From the NCBI RefSeq assembly GCF_932526225.1, contig NC_064048.1:705340-769339 (forward strand): 64,000 nucleotides of DNA. Reading direction: 5' to 3'. How positions within the stretch are numbered: the stretch's first letter is position 1; every line of letters starts with the position of its first letter. This DNA comes from Nematostella vectensis (taxonomy: Eukaryota; Cnidaria; Anthozoa; Actiniaria; Edwardsiidae). A model generated the notes under the pieces. The model did not search any database. It had not been told where the DNA came from and saw only the letters and a list, made by a program, of their open reading frames with translations. Shown here piece by piece: positions 12,101-24,517 of this stretch. A program made the translations under genes and the position numbers.

Positions 12101-15100
12101 TCGCCTACGTTTCTTATCTTTTGGAGATTAGTTATATTAGAACTAGATTAGTATAGGAGGAAACAATAAATTGGTAATAAGGTTTCCCTTTTGAGCAGAA
12201 TAACGAAGGTTTTTTTTTATTTAAGAATGCATCCAAAGAATATATTTATACAGTAATTTCATTTCAAAACGGCTTTTGTATGGTGTAGATAAGAATTTGT
12301 TTGTTATTGAACATAGATGAATAGCAAATGAAAATGTATGTTGTTCGAATTAAAGGGATCAAGTCAGGGCGTCTACCCCAAGGCCCCAAGTAGCAGGTCT
12401 AGAATGAGTAGTGAGTGGTTGAGCCACGTTAGGCTACGTTCACACGAACATACCTTCTGCCAAGTTAGCGCCGGATCCAGACTCGAAGTCTTCCGAAGCA
12501 GAAGAGGGCTGCTGACCAGAGCCAGACTCAGCAGAGTCAGGCACTGCGGGCTCAGCAATCTCGTCCTTCTTTGTGATTGGTGCGGCAGTAGCCTCGGCAA
12601 GATGTTCAGCAGGCTCGCCCTGGATCATATTTGCACCGGAAGCGGAAGAAGACCAAACATCACTGACGGCACTTCCGCCGGAAGCAGCCTCACCACTAGC
12701 GGCGATATGGGATTTCTTCCAGATAGGCTTCACGTTATCTAAAAGACATGTAGTAGTTATCTCAAGTAAACCATAACTATCCTCGTGGATGGCATCATTA
12801 GGAAACAAAGGAAGTCTATTTGATACATACAGTCTGCATGTTCTGTTGAGCCGGAACTGACAGCGTCACCGGAAGTCTCGTCAAGACCACTAGCTTCAAG
12901 ACCGGAAGACTCGTCTTTGACTTCTGCAAACAAAAACAAGCACATGTCAGGCTTGTGAAGTTTAACACGTTTTAGAGGTCAAGATTAATAGCGCAGCGCT
13001 TGCGCACAAGAAAAACAATAAAAACAACCGGATGTGATGACCGGAAGTTGACTTACTGCAGAAGTGACATGACTTTTTGCACTGCACGTGCATGAGCTCG
13101 GCGAAGTTCTGACAGTACATGTTCTTGGCCATGTCCGGACATGAGTCATACATGTCCTCGCATTCATCTGACGGAAAGGAGTTAGAAATTCATGAGTCAT
13201 ACATGTCCTCGCATTTATCTGACAGAAAGGGTTAATCAATTTATGAGTCCTACATATCCTCACTTTCATCTGACAGAAAGGGGTTAGAAATTCATGTGTC
13301 TTACCCTCTCTTTATAATAAAAAATTGTAATGTTGGGATGTAGTAAAAAATGTGAATATAAATAAAGAAATGAGTGAAATATACTGGCGTACCTTCCTTA
13401 ATCTGTATTTTCTTGGCTTTCAGCCCTTGGAAAACTGGGACGGACTGCATGCCAGCCACGGGGAACCCGGTAGAAGGATCTATCTGCTGCCCAGCATTTG
13501 GATCTGTAAATGAGAGAAACGAAAAAGGCCAAAATAATTAGGAATAGAAAAATGAAATTGATTAAGGAATTGGTTAAAGAAATCAAGAAGAGGTACAAAA
13601 AGGAAATAGCTAAGTGCATTGGATGTCTGTATCAGAATTCTTTAATGCTGCTTTATTTATCAAGACTTCTCTGTGGGATAGTGAATACATAGATAGTGCA
13701 GGCCCGGGCTCGTGCACATCAGAAGCTCAGTAAATAAAAGTCGCCTGCTTTGCAGGATGAGTCCCAATGACTGTCCTCCCCCTGCTCGTTATTGTGCTTC
13801 TGCATTATTTGCAGATAAAAATGCAAAATAAACATTCAACAACAACTATAACAACTGCCAAAGATATTGTAAACATGCCGTTGGAATTCATTTTCTATCA
13901 ACTTTATTGCTAGTTCTATCAGCAGGACGAAAACACTTAGCCAACAGTCGCAAAACGATCGGATTGCCTTTGACTCTCTCATATTGCATTGTGGGCTCGG
14001 ACTAAGAAGCGCCCTGTACAAGAGAACGATTATGTTTCTTACTCATATACTGGTTGGACGCTGGATAGACCGGCAAATTAGCTTGCGGGCTCTGATAAGC
14101 CTGGAACTGACTGGCGTCGAGCTGCGAAGCCTCGCTTGGATACGCCATGGCCGGGGCCTGTGGTATGTTTAATGCGGCAGCCTGGGAAGCATCAGCCTGG
14201 GGTTGTTGGTCCGCCTGTGTTGCGAATGGTGCCGCAATGGGGGCCTGGGAAAGCTGTTGTGTAAGTTGGTTATTCTGCATTGAATCCATTGAAGGCTGCA
14301 TGAACGATAGCTGGAACTGGGGGTCCTGTGCTTGGACGGGGGGTACGACGCTCTTTTTGCCCATTGCTAAGCGATGAGAAATAACTTTTTTAGCTAAATT
14401 AAAACACATCACGAGGGAATAGAAAAGGAGGTTGGACAAAAGGTTAGTAAGGTAATTCTTTTTTTCAATGCCAGGATCTTTTTTAAATTCAGCTTGTTTC
14501 AAAATGTTTTAAGTCGTAGCATCGGGACGAGGTATTATTTTGTACAAAGGCTAGTGCAAACACATTACCCGTGGAGCAAGCTTTAGCGTATTTATCACTT
14601 ATTTATAATTATCATACACTCTATTGTTGCCCGGGTTAATGAAAACCATTTTAAATCAAATGCAAACCTTATCATTTAAATTATCCGGATCTTACCAAAA
14701 GGAAAATATTACTTTAGACATTCATAACAGAACAATTAAAGTACGAACGGGCACAACAAGCAAATCAATCACACTTTGAGGCAATGCAGTGGTTAACCTT
14801 TATTAACAGTAGTTATTGTGTTAAAAAGACAAACAAAACAACACATTAGGGTTTTACATGCAGCTTTACAATACGCAGGTGATCCTAAAGATACCGAGTT
14901 AAAAGAAGTACAACCGCGCATACGCAACACATATATTAGTCACCGAAAGCTGCAGACTTTTGTGACTGAAGTTGCATATATCAAAAAAATGGAAAAAAAG
15001 CAGCACAGTCTAAGACAAAAGACCACAAAAAGAATTTATCTAAACACTTGCATGCTCATAATACCACAAGTCGACCTCTAATCGAATCATCAATTACCCG

Positions 15101-18100
15101 GCATGCTCTTCTCGAACATCCTATCACGTGAGTGGCCTACCTGTGACGTCATCAGGTCTTGGTACGCTAGTTTTCTTGACAATATCCGCGTCGTAAAGTG
15201 ATGCGTCGTTAAAGCTCTTGGGTTTCGGCGCCGCTATGGAATCGCGAACAGAACTGTCATTCTCTTCAACTTGGTCCGTAACCGCTTGTGAACTCTCCGG
15301 CAGAATTGCGGATTTCTTGGTATTTACATCTGTAACGCTGTCATCCTTTGTCTCCGTCGTAGTTTGTTCCGTTTGCGCTGGCGTTTGTACGAGCGCTGCG
15401 GTATTTTGTAGTTGCGTTTGCGCCGCTAAGTCTTGTTGCGTCTGCGCAGTGGCGTCTTGCGTTTGTGTAAGCGCCGCGGCGTCTTGTTGCGTTTGCGTCA
15501 CGGCGTCTTGCGTTTGTGTTAGCGCCGCGGCATCTTGTTGCGTTTGCGTCGTGGCGTCTTGCGTTTGTGTTAGCGCCGCGGCGTCTTGTTGCGTTTGCGT
15601 CGTGGCGTCTTGCGTTTGCGTTAACGCCGCGGCGTCTTGTTGCGTTTGCGTCGTGGCGTCTTGCGTTTGTGTCAGCGCCGCGGCGTCTTGTTGCGTTTGC
15701 GTCGTGGCGTCTTGCGTTTGCGTTAACGCCGCGGCTTCTGGTTGCGTTTGCGTCGTGGCGTCTTGCGTTTGCGTTAATGCCGCAGTGGTTTGCGTCTTTT
15801 GCGGGGTAACATCCGCCTCGCCAACAACAGGCGTATTTGTCGCTAGCTCCACCGCAGTAGCGGTATCCCCGCTAGGTGGGCCCTTAGGGGTACTAATCGA
15901 TTTGTCGTCGGTGGACTTCGGGAGGTCGCCCGAGCTTGTCCATAGTCCCGAGCCCGAGTTATCGTCAGAGTCGTCTAGGTGTTGTTTCGTCAAACTAGTC
16001 GCCGTCGGGTCGTTGAATATCTCCACTAATAGTGGGTCTGGTGCAGTTCGCTTGTTCACAGCGCCTCGCAAGTCTAAAATGCCAGTTAGGGTTAATGCAT
16101 TAGCAGGTCAAACAAGTTACACGGCGACGGCAGGAGCGACCATTCCACTGCGAGCTTCTTCGGCTTGTTCAATAAAATTCTTTTGACTTGCTGTACTGAA
16201 GAGGAGCTCTTTCACCCGTTGAAATATATCATATTGGCCCTAGAGGTACTAGAAAAAGCTCTTTGCAAAAACTTATCTGTAATCCCGTTGAAAATTTCAA
16301 CAACCGGATTCGTCAAAGGTGAAGTTTTTGGAGATGCAAAGGCTTGAATAATGAAGGCCTCCTGAGTTCCTTATCCGAAGAGAAAATATAGAAAATTATT
16401 CTACCTTGCTCACCGCGCGAAGAATAGCCGCTCCATTCGTCCAATTAAATAATTAGTATTATTAGTAGCTTATTAGCACCACACGGGTTAGTATTGTTAT
16501 CACTGACTCAACACCCTGCACCTTCGTAAATACCATCGTGTTATACCCATATTATATATCGTGTTATATATGCTAAAGGAATGGACATGGCTAAACAATG
16601 ACATGTTTGACAAGCAAGAAGTAAGAACAACCTAGAAGGGGTTCAAAGAGATTAATTAAAAAGAATAAGAGGATGATAAAAAGAATGATGATCAATAAAG
16701 AGCAAAATAATGATAAGGATTATAACGGGAACGACAACAATGTGATTAACAATGATGATTATGAAAATAATGGCAACGATGCCTATCGTCGATGAAAGAA
16801 GACGAATAATCTACGAATATGATGATGATGATGATTATAATCGCATGATGATAGCGAAGATAACGATGATGACGACACTGATGATGGTGATGGCAACAAA
16901 AAAGGTTGAATAAGAAGAATTATGAGGACCAACAACAACGATGACGTGGATGATTATAAAGATTGATGGAGATGGTTATGGTGATGGTGATGACGATGAG
17001 GGGGAGGAAGAGAAGGAGGAGGAGAAAAAGAAATAATTAGGATTATAATGACGATGATTTATGTACACGATGTAACCAATTAACCCATAGCCGCTTATAT
17101 TCCCCGGTTAAATTGGCATGACATCTTGGCTCTTTGATACTATTTCCAGCGCAGAATAAATGATTCGCCAGTACGACACTGTCACGCAACACAAGACACA
17201 TAGCGGCTTGAAGCAATTGTTCAGTCACGCAGGTTACCAATAACGTAAGTCAAGTATGTGTCACGTAACGGTTCAAACTGTGGTAATTGTATCGTAATGT
17301 TCAACTTGTACTTTCCGGATACAGTTTTGTGTTTGGTACAGTAATACCACGGCTGTATCTTATTTAAGCCGGCTTTCCACTAGCGAAGGGAAAGGAGTCG
17401 AAAAGGTTAAAGTCAAATCAGGGTTCAGTCAAATCCGCGTTCCCTTCCATCCGCGTTTTCCTTTTAGCTTTTCATATTTTACGCTCCCTTTGCTAGTGGA
17501 AATAAGCAATTATGGAAAGAAAAGTGCGTTATATTGTAGAGTATTCTTAGTCGATTATGGATCACTGATGCCGTATCATTGATAACGCATCGAGGGCTTC
17601 GCCATGAGATCACGTAATAACTATGGCGCTAAGAGAAAGCAATCGCCATGATAATAGATAGGAAAAAAGGCGACTAAATTCTTGTGGTATTTTTAAGATT
17701 GATTCGGCGCAGAAGCATCGATGAGAAGGCGTGATGTATAAACAGGTGCCGAGCGAAGGAATAAAAAACACCAAAGGAACAATAGAAAGAATAAATAAAA
17801 TGTATTATCTTTTACTCTATTGTATCTATTTTTTATCAACAAAATAAAATCGTTCGAAATACCGGGACGAACTATTTCGATTGTGATATTCACTAGGGAA
17901 GGACTTTTTCTGGATGGATAAGCTCATAACAGGTGGTCTTTTTTACAGGTGAATAACTAAACAACGATCGTGGGATATCAGGGTTATTGACCTCAAGTAC
18001 AGAGTGTAATAGCCGTCGGACTTTAGTATTAACAAGCATAACGTTTGTAAAATTGCTGGTTGTGTCTTTCATTTAGATGTTTTAGCGCGTGTATGTAACT

Positions 18101-18653
18101 GCACGTCCGTGTAACAGTTAATTCCAATGGTTTTTTTTGAAAATAATATTTCGTGGACAAAAATAACATCATGTTATACAATCCAGGATTCCTCAATCAA
18201 ATATAGTATTTTTATCATATAATGACGAGGTATAAAACCTGCAAACTGGATTTATATAAGAAATAGCTTTTTCCCAAACCGTTTTAACTATCAGTTTAGG
18301 AATAAGATAACAAAGTTTTGGGTGAGTCACAAGATTTTAAAGTCACGTGATATGAAGCATTCGTAATATTTTTGACGACAGCATTTTTTTCCTTTTATTT
18401 TGTGGTGGAATATCACTAAAACCACCTCAAAAGAGGCAGTATTGAGGCTATTATGATACTATAGACTATACCATTTTTTCTATACCCCGTTTTTGAGGAC
18501 AAATTGGAAAAAGGGGGGAAAAGGTGGATTTACAAATTTTGCAAGTCAAGAAAGGGTAAAGAATAACATGTCGAATAGACTTAAGGAAGACTTACCTCTA
18601 GCCGTCGTCATGGGAACAAGGCAAACTACGAGAACTAATAGTCCCAAACCCAT
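9158..18653 (-). CDS. secreted Gln/Thr-rich ShKT-domain protein, 13 exons
   Basis: Minus-strand exons: 18596-18653, 15141-16073, 14043-14366, 13393-13503, 13057-13167, 12831-12923, 12454-12738, 11807-11995, 11164-11348, 10939-11013, 10273-10498, 9821-9997, 9158-9216. They sum to 2826 nt (941 residues plus stop) and keep frame at every GT-AG junction; most introns are phase 1, usual for modular secreted proteins. Exon 1 is a signal peptide (MGLGLLVLVVCLVPMTTAR). Exon 2 has about seven in-frame 17-residue ALTQTQDATTQTQQDAA repeats. Exon 5 is one ShKT domain at residues 478-512, cysteines spaced C-x6-C-x8-C-x10-C-x3-C-x2-C. SGSG motifs in acidic context at 59-62 and twice in exon 7 resemble glycosaminoglycan attachment sites. 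The C-terminal third is Gln/Pro/Glu-rich. ShKT folds occur in channel-blocking peptides, but also widely in matrix proteins and enzymes; the size argues for a matrix or proteoglycan core. A GTAAGT donor at 9175 could continue the gene to 4811-4731. Confidence 0.85.
13141..13293 (-). repeat. three tandem 51-bp copies across the acceptor of the ShKT exon
   Basis: Copies at 13141-13191, 13192-13242 and 13243-13293. The first contains the real 3' splice site and about 27 coding nt of the ShKT exon (TGYGAGGACATGTATGACTC region on the minus strand). The other two are diverged copies inside the upstream intron, still carrying CTGTCAGAT-like acceptors. Confidence 0.85.
15412..15795 (-). repeat. coding 51-bp minisatellite in exon 2 of the ShKT gene
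   Basis: Seven or so 51-bp units encode the 17-residue repeat ALTQTQDATTQTQQDAA with few changes. Unit length divisible by three keeps the frame. The plus strand is also open here (Cys/Val-rich), a by-product of the low-complexity codons. Confidence 0.9.
16074..18595 (-). other. intron 1 of the ShKT gene
   Basis: About 2.5 kb between the signal-peptide exon and the Thr/Gln-repeat exon. It holds GATGAT/AATAAT simple sequence at roughly 16660-17040 and a small fold-back element at 17373-17503. No other exon is seen. Confidence 0.7.
17373..17503. mobile_element. small fold-back element (MITE-like)
   Basis: The left end TTTCCACTAGCGAAGGGAAA is an imperfect inverted copy of the right end CTCCCTTTGCTAGTGGAAA, about 130 bp apart, and the two arms pair imperfectly further in. 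No coding content. The superfamily is not identified. Confidence 0.55.
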
Positions 18654-21589
18654 GATTCCGCAATGAACCTGCAGACGGTAAATACGCGTTAGTCTGGGTG
18701 TAGCGCCCGATTACATTTATTTCACTAATTGTCGAACCGACGTTATGTAGACCCTCGTACCCTGTTGCACGACTTGTAGAACAGATATAATTTCGCAATA
18801 TACCAAAAACATTATATTAGCAGTAGATGATTTTTTTTCTGGTATAATTAAGATGCAATTCTAGCCATAAACATTTCTCAACTTTCATTTCTCATAAACT
18901 ACAATTCATCGCAGGCATGGTGTGATTAGGTGACCTGATATCTTATGACTGCTGTGGACAACATTACTTTAATAGATTTTGTAACCGACAAGCTCTAATT
19001 ACGTCCAGAAAAAGGACAGTGCTTCGAAAGCTGGGAACTTCTTTTAAAAACGGGGGATACAATATGGAGGATCGTCCTTTGATTGTAAGTGTATAAGCTG
19101 CTCAGAAAAAAAAATAAGCATTTCTTGTGCTACCATCAAAATTAAATGTAATTAGTTGAGCAATTATTCCTTTTGTGACAATTAACACAAAGTCTTATAC
19201 ATGTGGGTTGTGTTGTCAATGGTTTATCGAACTAAAGTGCTGTCAAGTATTTTGATTGTTCCCTTTTTGACATCCAATCAGCAATATATGGATCAACATT
19301 GGAACTGTTTATAACCATATAACCATATTTGACATTTATGCCAATTAGAAGACTTCTCTGTTGCTGGGAAGAACGATGAACAAAATATAGTAAGTATATC
19401 AGAGGTAACTGAAGACTGGAAATCGACTCTGCCAAATTTCGTCTTTAATAAGACTTCTTCAGGGCAGAGTCTGCCCTGAAGAAGTCTTATTAAAGACGAA
19501 AATTTGGCAGAGTCGATTTCCAGTTTTTGGTGTATTGTATTCATTGTTCTGGTACGAGATCGCGACAGTTTGGGCTTTTTGATTCTAGAGGTAACTGAAG
19601 CGTATAGGAAACTTGTATTCCTTGTAAAAATAAAAAGATTTATATACTCCTCTCCCTTTCTTGGGTCATCTTGCAAGTTTTTGCATTTTATATTACAATA
19701 GCATAAGGTAGCCTTACAATAAATTCCTGTGTATGGGATATGTTCCACATTGATTATTACAGCCTAAAGATTTGCTATGAATGTTGACATATTTCGTAAA
19801 AAGAAAACATCTGCAGAAACAAGTGATCTACTCAGTGACAAACATAGATTTCCTTGAATGTACGTTTTAACAAGCGTGACTAAGCGAACTAGGAGAGCAA
19901 CGATGAGGCGCGTACATCGCACGCAGCGCTCCTTCCTTCCTCCCTGAACTCGCAATTATCTGCAGAACACACTCACCCTGAGGGCTTAAGGACCAGCGTC
20001 TTAAAAACTTTCTTCACGCACAACAATCCTCCTTAATACATGGAGCCAACGGCCTTGGTTTCGTACAATTTAGGGGGATATTTTCCCCGTTTCCTCGCGT
20101 TAATTTTCGTTGAATTGGGAAAGTTACGAACTCAGGGGGTTAGGTGCCATTACCACATCGCATGTACATCTGATGAGGTCATCTGGACTTTCTGAAACCA
20201 ACGGGTGGACCTAATCATGCATTCTGGGACTTCTGTTATTCCCAGAAAGGTTCACTTCACAGGAAACAATGGCAAATGGGCTCGGCGGTTTCTGCGAACT
20301 CAATCTTTGCATCTGAAAATGCAATATAAAGAGGACTTGAAATCAAAGTGTAAAGAAGGACCTTATGATTTCCTATCAGACATAGCACCTGTAGGTTTTG
20401 GAAACCTCCGATCAAAAGATCAACATTCTATTTTAGGAATCTCTTGCGAAATCTTTCCACAGGAAAGCCTCTAAATTCATGAGACTTTATCATGGAAATT
20501 CCTGATGTATTTTTCATTATATTTATGAAACAGAATAAGAAAGATCGATGAAATCGGGTCGAATCGGTGTCTCTGTTTTTTGACTCAATCTATTATTTAA
20601 CCTGTTACCTAAACAATCGAAAATTCTGACAAGAACCACATGCTATTTGGCAGAGCAGAACATAACAAACACAGTAATCCAATCAGAGGCCCGGTATTAA
20701 AATGGCGAGGAGAGGGTCACACTAAAACAAAGCATCTGATTGGCTTGGGGCGTGTTTTAGATGTATTAGCTCTTAAAACTGGAGACAGACAGAGGTGCAA
20801 AAATAAAGCGATTGTAAGACATGGGAGGAGACTAGCTCCTCAAAGCCAGCTTTTCTCTGGCAAGGGAAAAGAGACGGAAAACAAAGCGGGAATTTAAGAG
20901 CTTGCAGTGTGTGTAAAAATCACACGAAACGTAAGTGAAGCCGAAACGGAGAAGGAAGAAAAGAAACCGTTACCATCTTTTCTTCGCCGCTTTCGCTTTC
21001 TTCGCAGCGATCTTTACACGCAAAGGCATCTTATGTGTCCGCTTGCATTTTTTACGCACCGATCTTCACACGCAAAAGCATCTAACGTCTACGCTTGTGT
21101 CGGTTTCGCACCGATCTTCCCACGCAAAGCAAGTATCCGTCTCCGCTGCTTTCTCGGTCTGTACTTTCGTCCCTAGTGAAAATAATAGTCATCTGGAGGA
21201 GAACAACGCACCATCTTCATATGTATTTTGGAATTTGGTAAAAGGAAAAGAGCCGATGGTGCTTGAAATTATCAGGGAAAGGATAGACACGCGCTCGGTT
21301 GTTAGAAGCACGACTGGTCTGGCGAAAACCTTTGTGGTCAATTGTAGCAAGGAGTGCAAAACTGTGTAACTTCTAAGTCTTTTGTGATGGAGTACTTCTA
21401 AAATTAAACTAGAATGGATAGCGAAGGTCATTTCCCCATCTTTCCTTACTATTTCGAAAATAAGATATTTAAACACCAAAAAGGGGCTGCAAACCGTAAT
21501 CGTTCGAATGAGCGCCTCCTTTAAATAAACGCCTTGCCTAAAATGAAAAGTATAAATAAACGCCTTCGCCGAATAAGCGCCTCGCCTCG
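18654..21589. other. intergenic region upstream of the ShKT gene
   Basis: Contains the presumed promoter of the minus-strand ShKT gene next to 18653; no clear TATA element was found. Apart from the palindrome at 19415-19524 and a degenerate repeat of about 55 bp at 21015-21140 (CACCGATCTTC, CACGCAAAG), nothing is recognised. The short open frames at 20205-20474 and 20640-20897 lack splice or homology support. Confidence 0.4.
19415..19524. repeat. near-perfect palindrome, arms about 54 nt
   Basis: The left arm 19415-19468 and right arm 19470-19524 are reverse complements with a single extra A in the right arm and a one-base centre at 19469. The direct repeat AGAGGTAACTGAAG flanks it at about 19401 and 19589. 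Confidence 0.85.
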
Positions 21590-22615
21590 GAGTAAAATAT
21601 GAGTAATTTCCTCCCTCAAACAAGCGGCTTGCCTTAAAGTAAAATATGAGTAACTTCCTCCCTCAAACAACCGGCTTGCCTTACTGAAAGTAAAATATGA
21701 GTAACTTGCTCCCTCAAACAAGCGGCTTGCCTTAAAGTAAAATATGAGTAACTTCCTCCCTCAAACAAGCGGCTTATCTTAAAGTGAAATATGAGTAACT
21801 TGCTCCCTCAAACAAGCGGCTTGCCTTAAAGTAAAATATGAGTAACTTGCTCCCTCAAACAAGCGGCTTGCCTTAAAGTAAAATATGAGTAACTTGCTCC
21901 CTCAAACAAGCGGCTTGCCTTAAAGTAAAATATGAGTAACTTCCTCCCTCAAACAAGCGGCTTGCCTTAAAGTAAAATATGAGTAACTTCCTCCCTCAAA
22001 CAAGTGGCTTATCTTAAAGTGAAATATGAGTAACTTCCTCCCTCAAACAAGCGGCTTGCCTTAAAGTAAAATATGAGTAACTTCCTCCCTCAAACAAGCG
22101 GCTTGCCTTAAAGTAAAATATGAGTAACTTGCTCCCTCAAACAAGCGGCTTGCCTTAAAGTAAAATATGAGTAACTTCCTCCCTCAAACAAGCGGCTTAT
22201 CTTAAAGTGAAATATGAGTAACTTCCTCCCTCAAACAAGCGGCTTGCCTTAAAGTAAAATATGATTAACTTGCTCCCTCAAACAAGCGGCTTATCTTAAA
22301 GTGAAATATGAGTAATTTCCTCCCTCAAACAAGCGGCTTGCCTTAAAGTAAAATATGAGTAACTTCCTCCCTCAAACAAGCGGCTTGCCTTAAAGTAAAA
22401 TATGAGTAACTTGCTCCCTCAAACAAGCGGCTTGCCTTAAAGTAAAATATGAGTAACTTCCTCCCTCAAACAAGCGGCTTATCTTAAAGTGAAATATGAG
22501 TAACTTCCTCCCTCAAACAAGCGGCTTGCCTTAAAGTAAAATACGAGTAACTTCCTCCCTCAAACAAGCGGCTTGCCTTAAAGTAAAATATGAGTAACTT
22601 GCTCCCTCGATTAAG
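21590..22615. repeat. 47-bp minisatellite array, about 22 copies
   Basis: Unit core CCCTCAAACAAGCGGCTTGC followed by CTTAAAGTAAAATATGAGTA. The left edge has more diverged forms with AATAAACGCC or GAATAAGCGCC. A related motif on the other strand (GGGCGCTTATTCGG, CACTTATTCAAG) occurs alone at 36360-36422, so this family is dispersed. It lies downstream of the poly-Gln gene. Confidence 0.95.
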
Positions 22616-23353
22616 CGCCTAATCTGAACGTGTTGCATTTATAGGCTCAGATGACAAGGGAGACTGTAATATCGAGTGGGGCTTGCTGTACGTCAGAAGG
22701 GAAGTAACGAAAGCTTACCGCCACAACAGCTTGTTTTGTTTTGGTTCTAAGGGGAATTCTTCCTCGTTGCGAACATATGAACCCTCCCTCCAAATTAGCG
22801 CGCACGTGGACATATGTTACATTTGATACTAGACACAGAACCTCTTCTGGATATTAATTTTATTTGAAAATAAATATTTTACACATCATGCATACCAAGA
22901 ATGTCGTGATATGGGCATATGATATAACAGTTATAAAAGTATATTTGCGCGGTGTGCATGACTTACTTAGAATCTATAACTAGATACTCTATAATTGAAT
23001 GGTGCAAGTTCTATAGGGTACATTTACTTCCGCGGTCGAACTTTCAAGACGAAATTGGCAAAAAGAACTTCTTTCTGCCATTTTCTGCGGCGTTTTAATT
23101 CCCTAGAGCTATTGTCTAGAATATTAATTCTAATGTTGTCTAAATATTACCATAATGATTTTCAAACAACGATTCCTAGAAAAGTGGCTTTTCCAAGGCC
23201 AGCCTTCTAATGAAAGCTGTTTATAAATACATAATATCAGTCAATTTGTTTGAAAGATTATATTACAAATAGTATATAATAATGCAAGTCAGCTAGTCAA
23301 CAATTAGTCGCAGAGGAATTTCAAAGGAGATGTATATAAAAGAGAACATGCTT

Positions 23354-24486
23354 TTATCTGTTCGACATTCGCTTTCTTCTTCGCTTTTTCTTCTTCTTCC
23401 TTCGTCTCTTTTTCTTCTTATTGATCTCCAATAGTCTCTTCCTCGTCTTTAGCTTTGCGATCTTTGATTTCTTGTACCAGTTGGTGCTTGGCAAATACGG
23501 TGTTCTCTTTCGTAAAGTAACTGGATATGAGCCCAAGCTACTAGCTGGTCTGGTGTCTATCTCCAGCGGCTCAGGCGCGGTAGACAGCGCGTCAGGTTTA
23601 TACGAGTGGTAAAGTGCCTCGACATGGCGGTCCAAATAGGATTGCGTTACATAAGGAAGTGACGTAGGGGTCACAGCAGCTCCATATGATGTCACGCCAT
23701 GGATTGTTTCCGGTGTCGCGTATTGCGACTGTAGATAGTCTTCACTGGGGAGCTGCTCCCAGGGCTGATAGTGGAATGCACTTTGTGGCAGCTGTGTATA
23801 GCTGTAAGTCGCAGGACTTGGTGGCACTACAGCCTTGGCGTACGTAGCTTGGATCGCCGGATGGATAGTCGGCAGGGCATTGACTGGACCTGTTTGACTT
23901 GTTTCAGCACTTGTCAAACTAGTTTGACTTGAGCCCACACTTGCAGCAGCAATCTGATTCAAAACACTTTGCATGTAAGATACCTGAGCATCGTGACCTG
24001 TCAAACTGGTTGCCCCAATGTCGTCATTCAGGTCTGAACCTGTCGTACCGGTATCACCCTGGGATAGAAAGCTGCTCAGTAATGGGTCATTCTTGACGTT
24101 GACTGGTTTTCCTGTTGGGAACGCATTAGCTTTATCGCTAGCATTATTTCTAGATGTGGGCGCGGGCTTATTGCCGTAAAAGGCAGGTCTTGTAGCTGTT
24201 ACAGAAGCTGTTGTCCTATTATTTGATTGAGCTGAAGGCTGAAAGCTACTGCTTGTGGGAGGAATATTCTGATTGGGCGGTTGTCCCTGGTAACCGTATG
24301 CCTGGCTTGTGTTTCTGTCCGTCTGTTGTAGGGAGTTCTGTCGCTCCTGCTGAATATCTTGCTGTTGAGATAGTGGTTGTTGCTCTTGTTGGCCAGGTGG
24401 TGATGTTGGCGACGATTTTTGTTGCTGGTTATCATTTTGCTGTTGTTGTTGCTGCTGCTGCGACTGTTGTTGATCTTGCTGCTGCT

Positions 24487-24517
<31 letters not shown>

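Noticed and set aside
13057-13167. ShKT exon as a venom neurotoxin gene
   Set aside because: The domain is one exon within a 941-residue, repeat-rich secreted protein; venom peptides of this fold are short precursors, so a matrix role fits better.
15218-16186. 322-codon plus-strand Cys/Val/Ala-rich frame
   Set aside because: Antisense to the coding minisatellite of the ShKT gene, whose minus-strand exon fits splice sites and phase.
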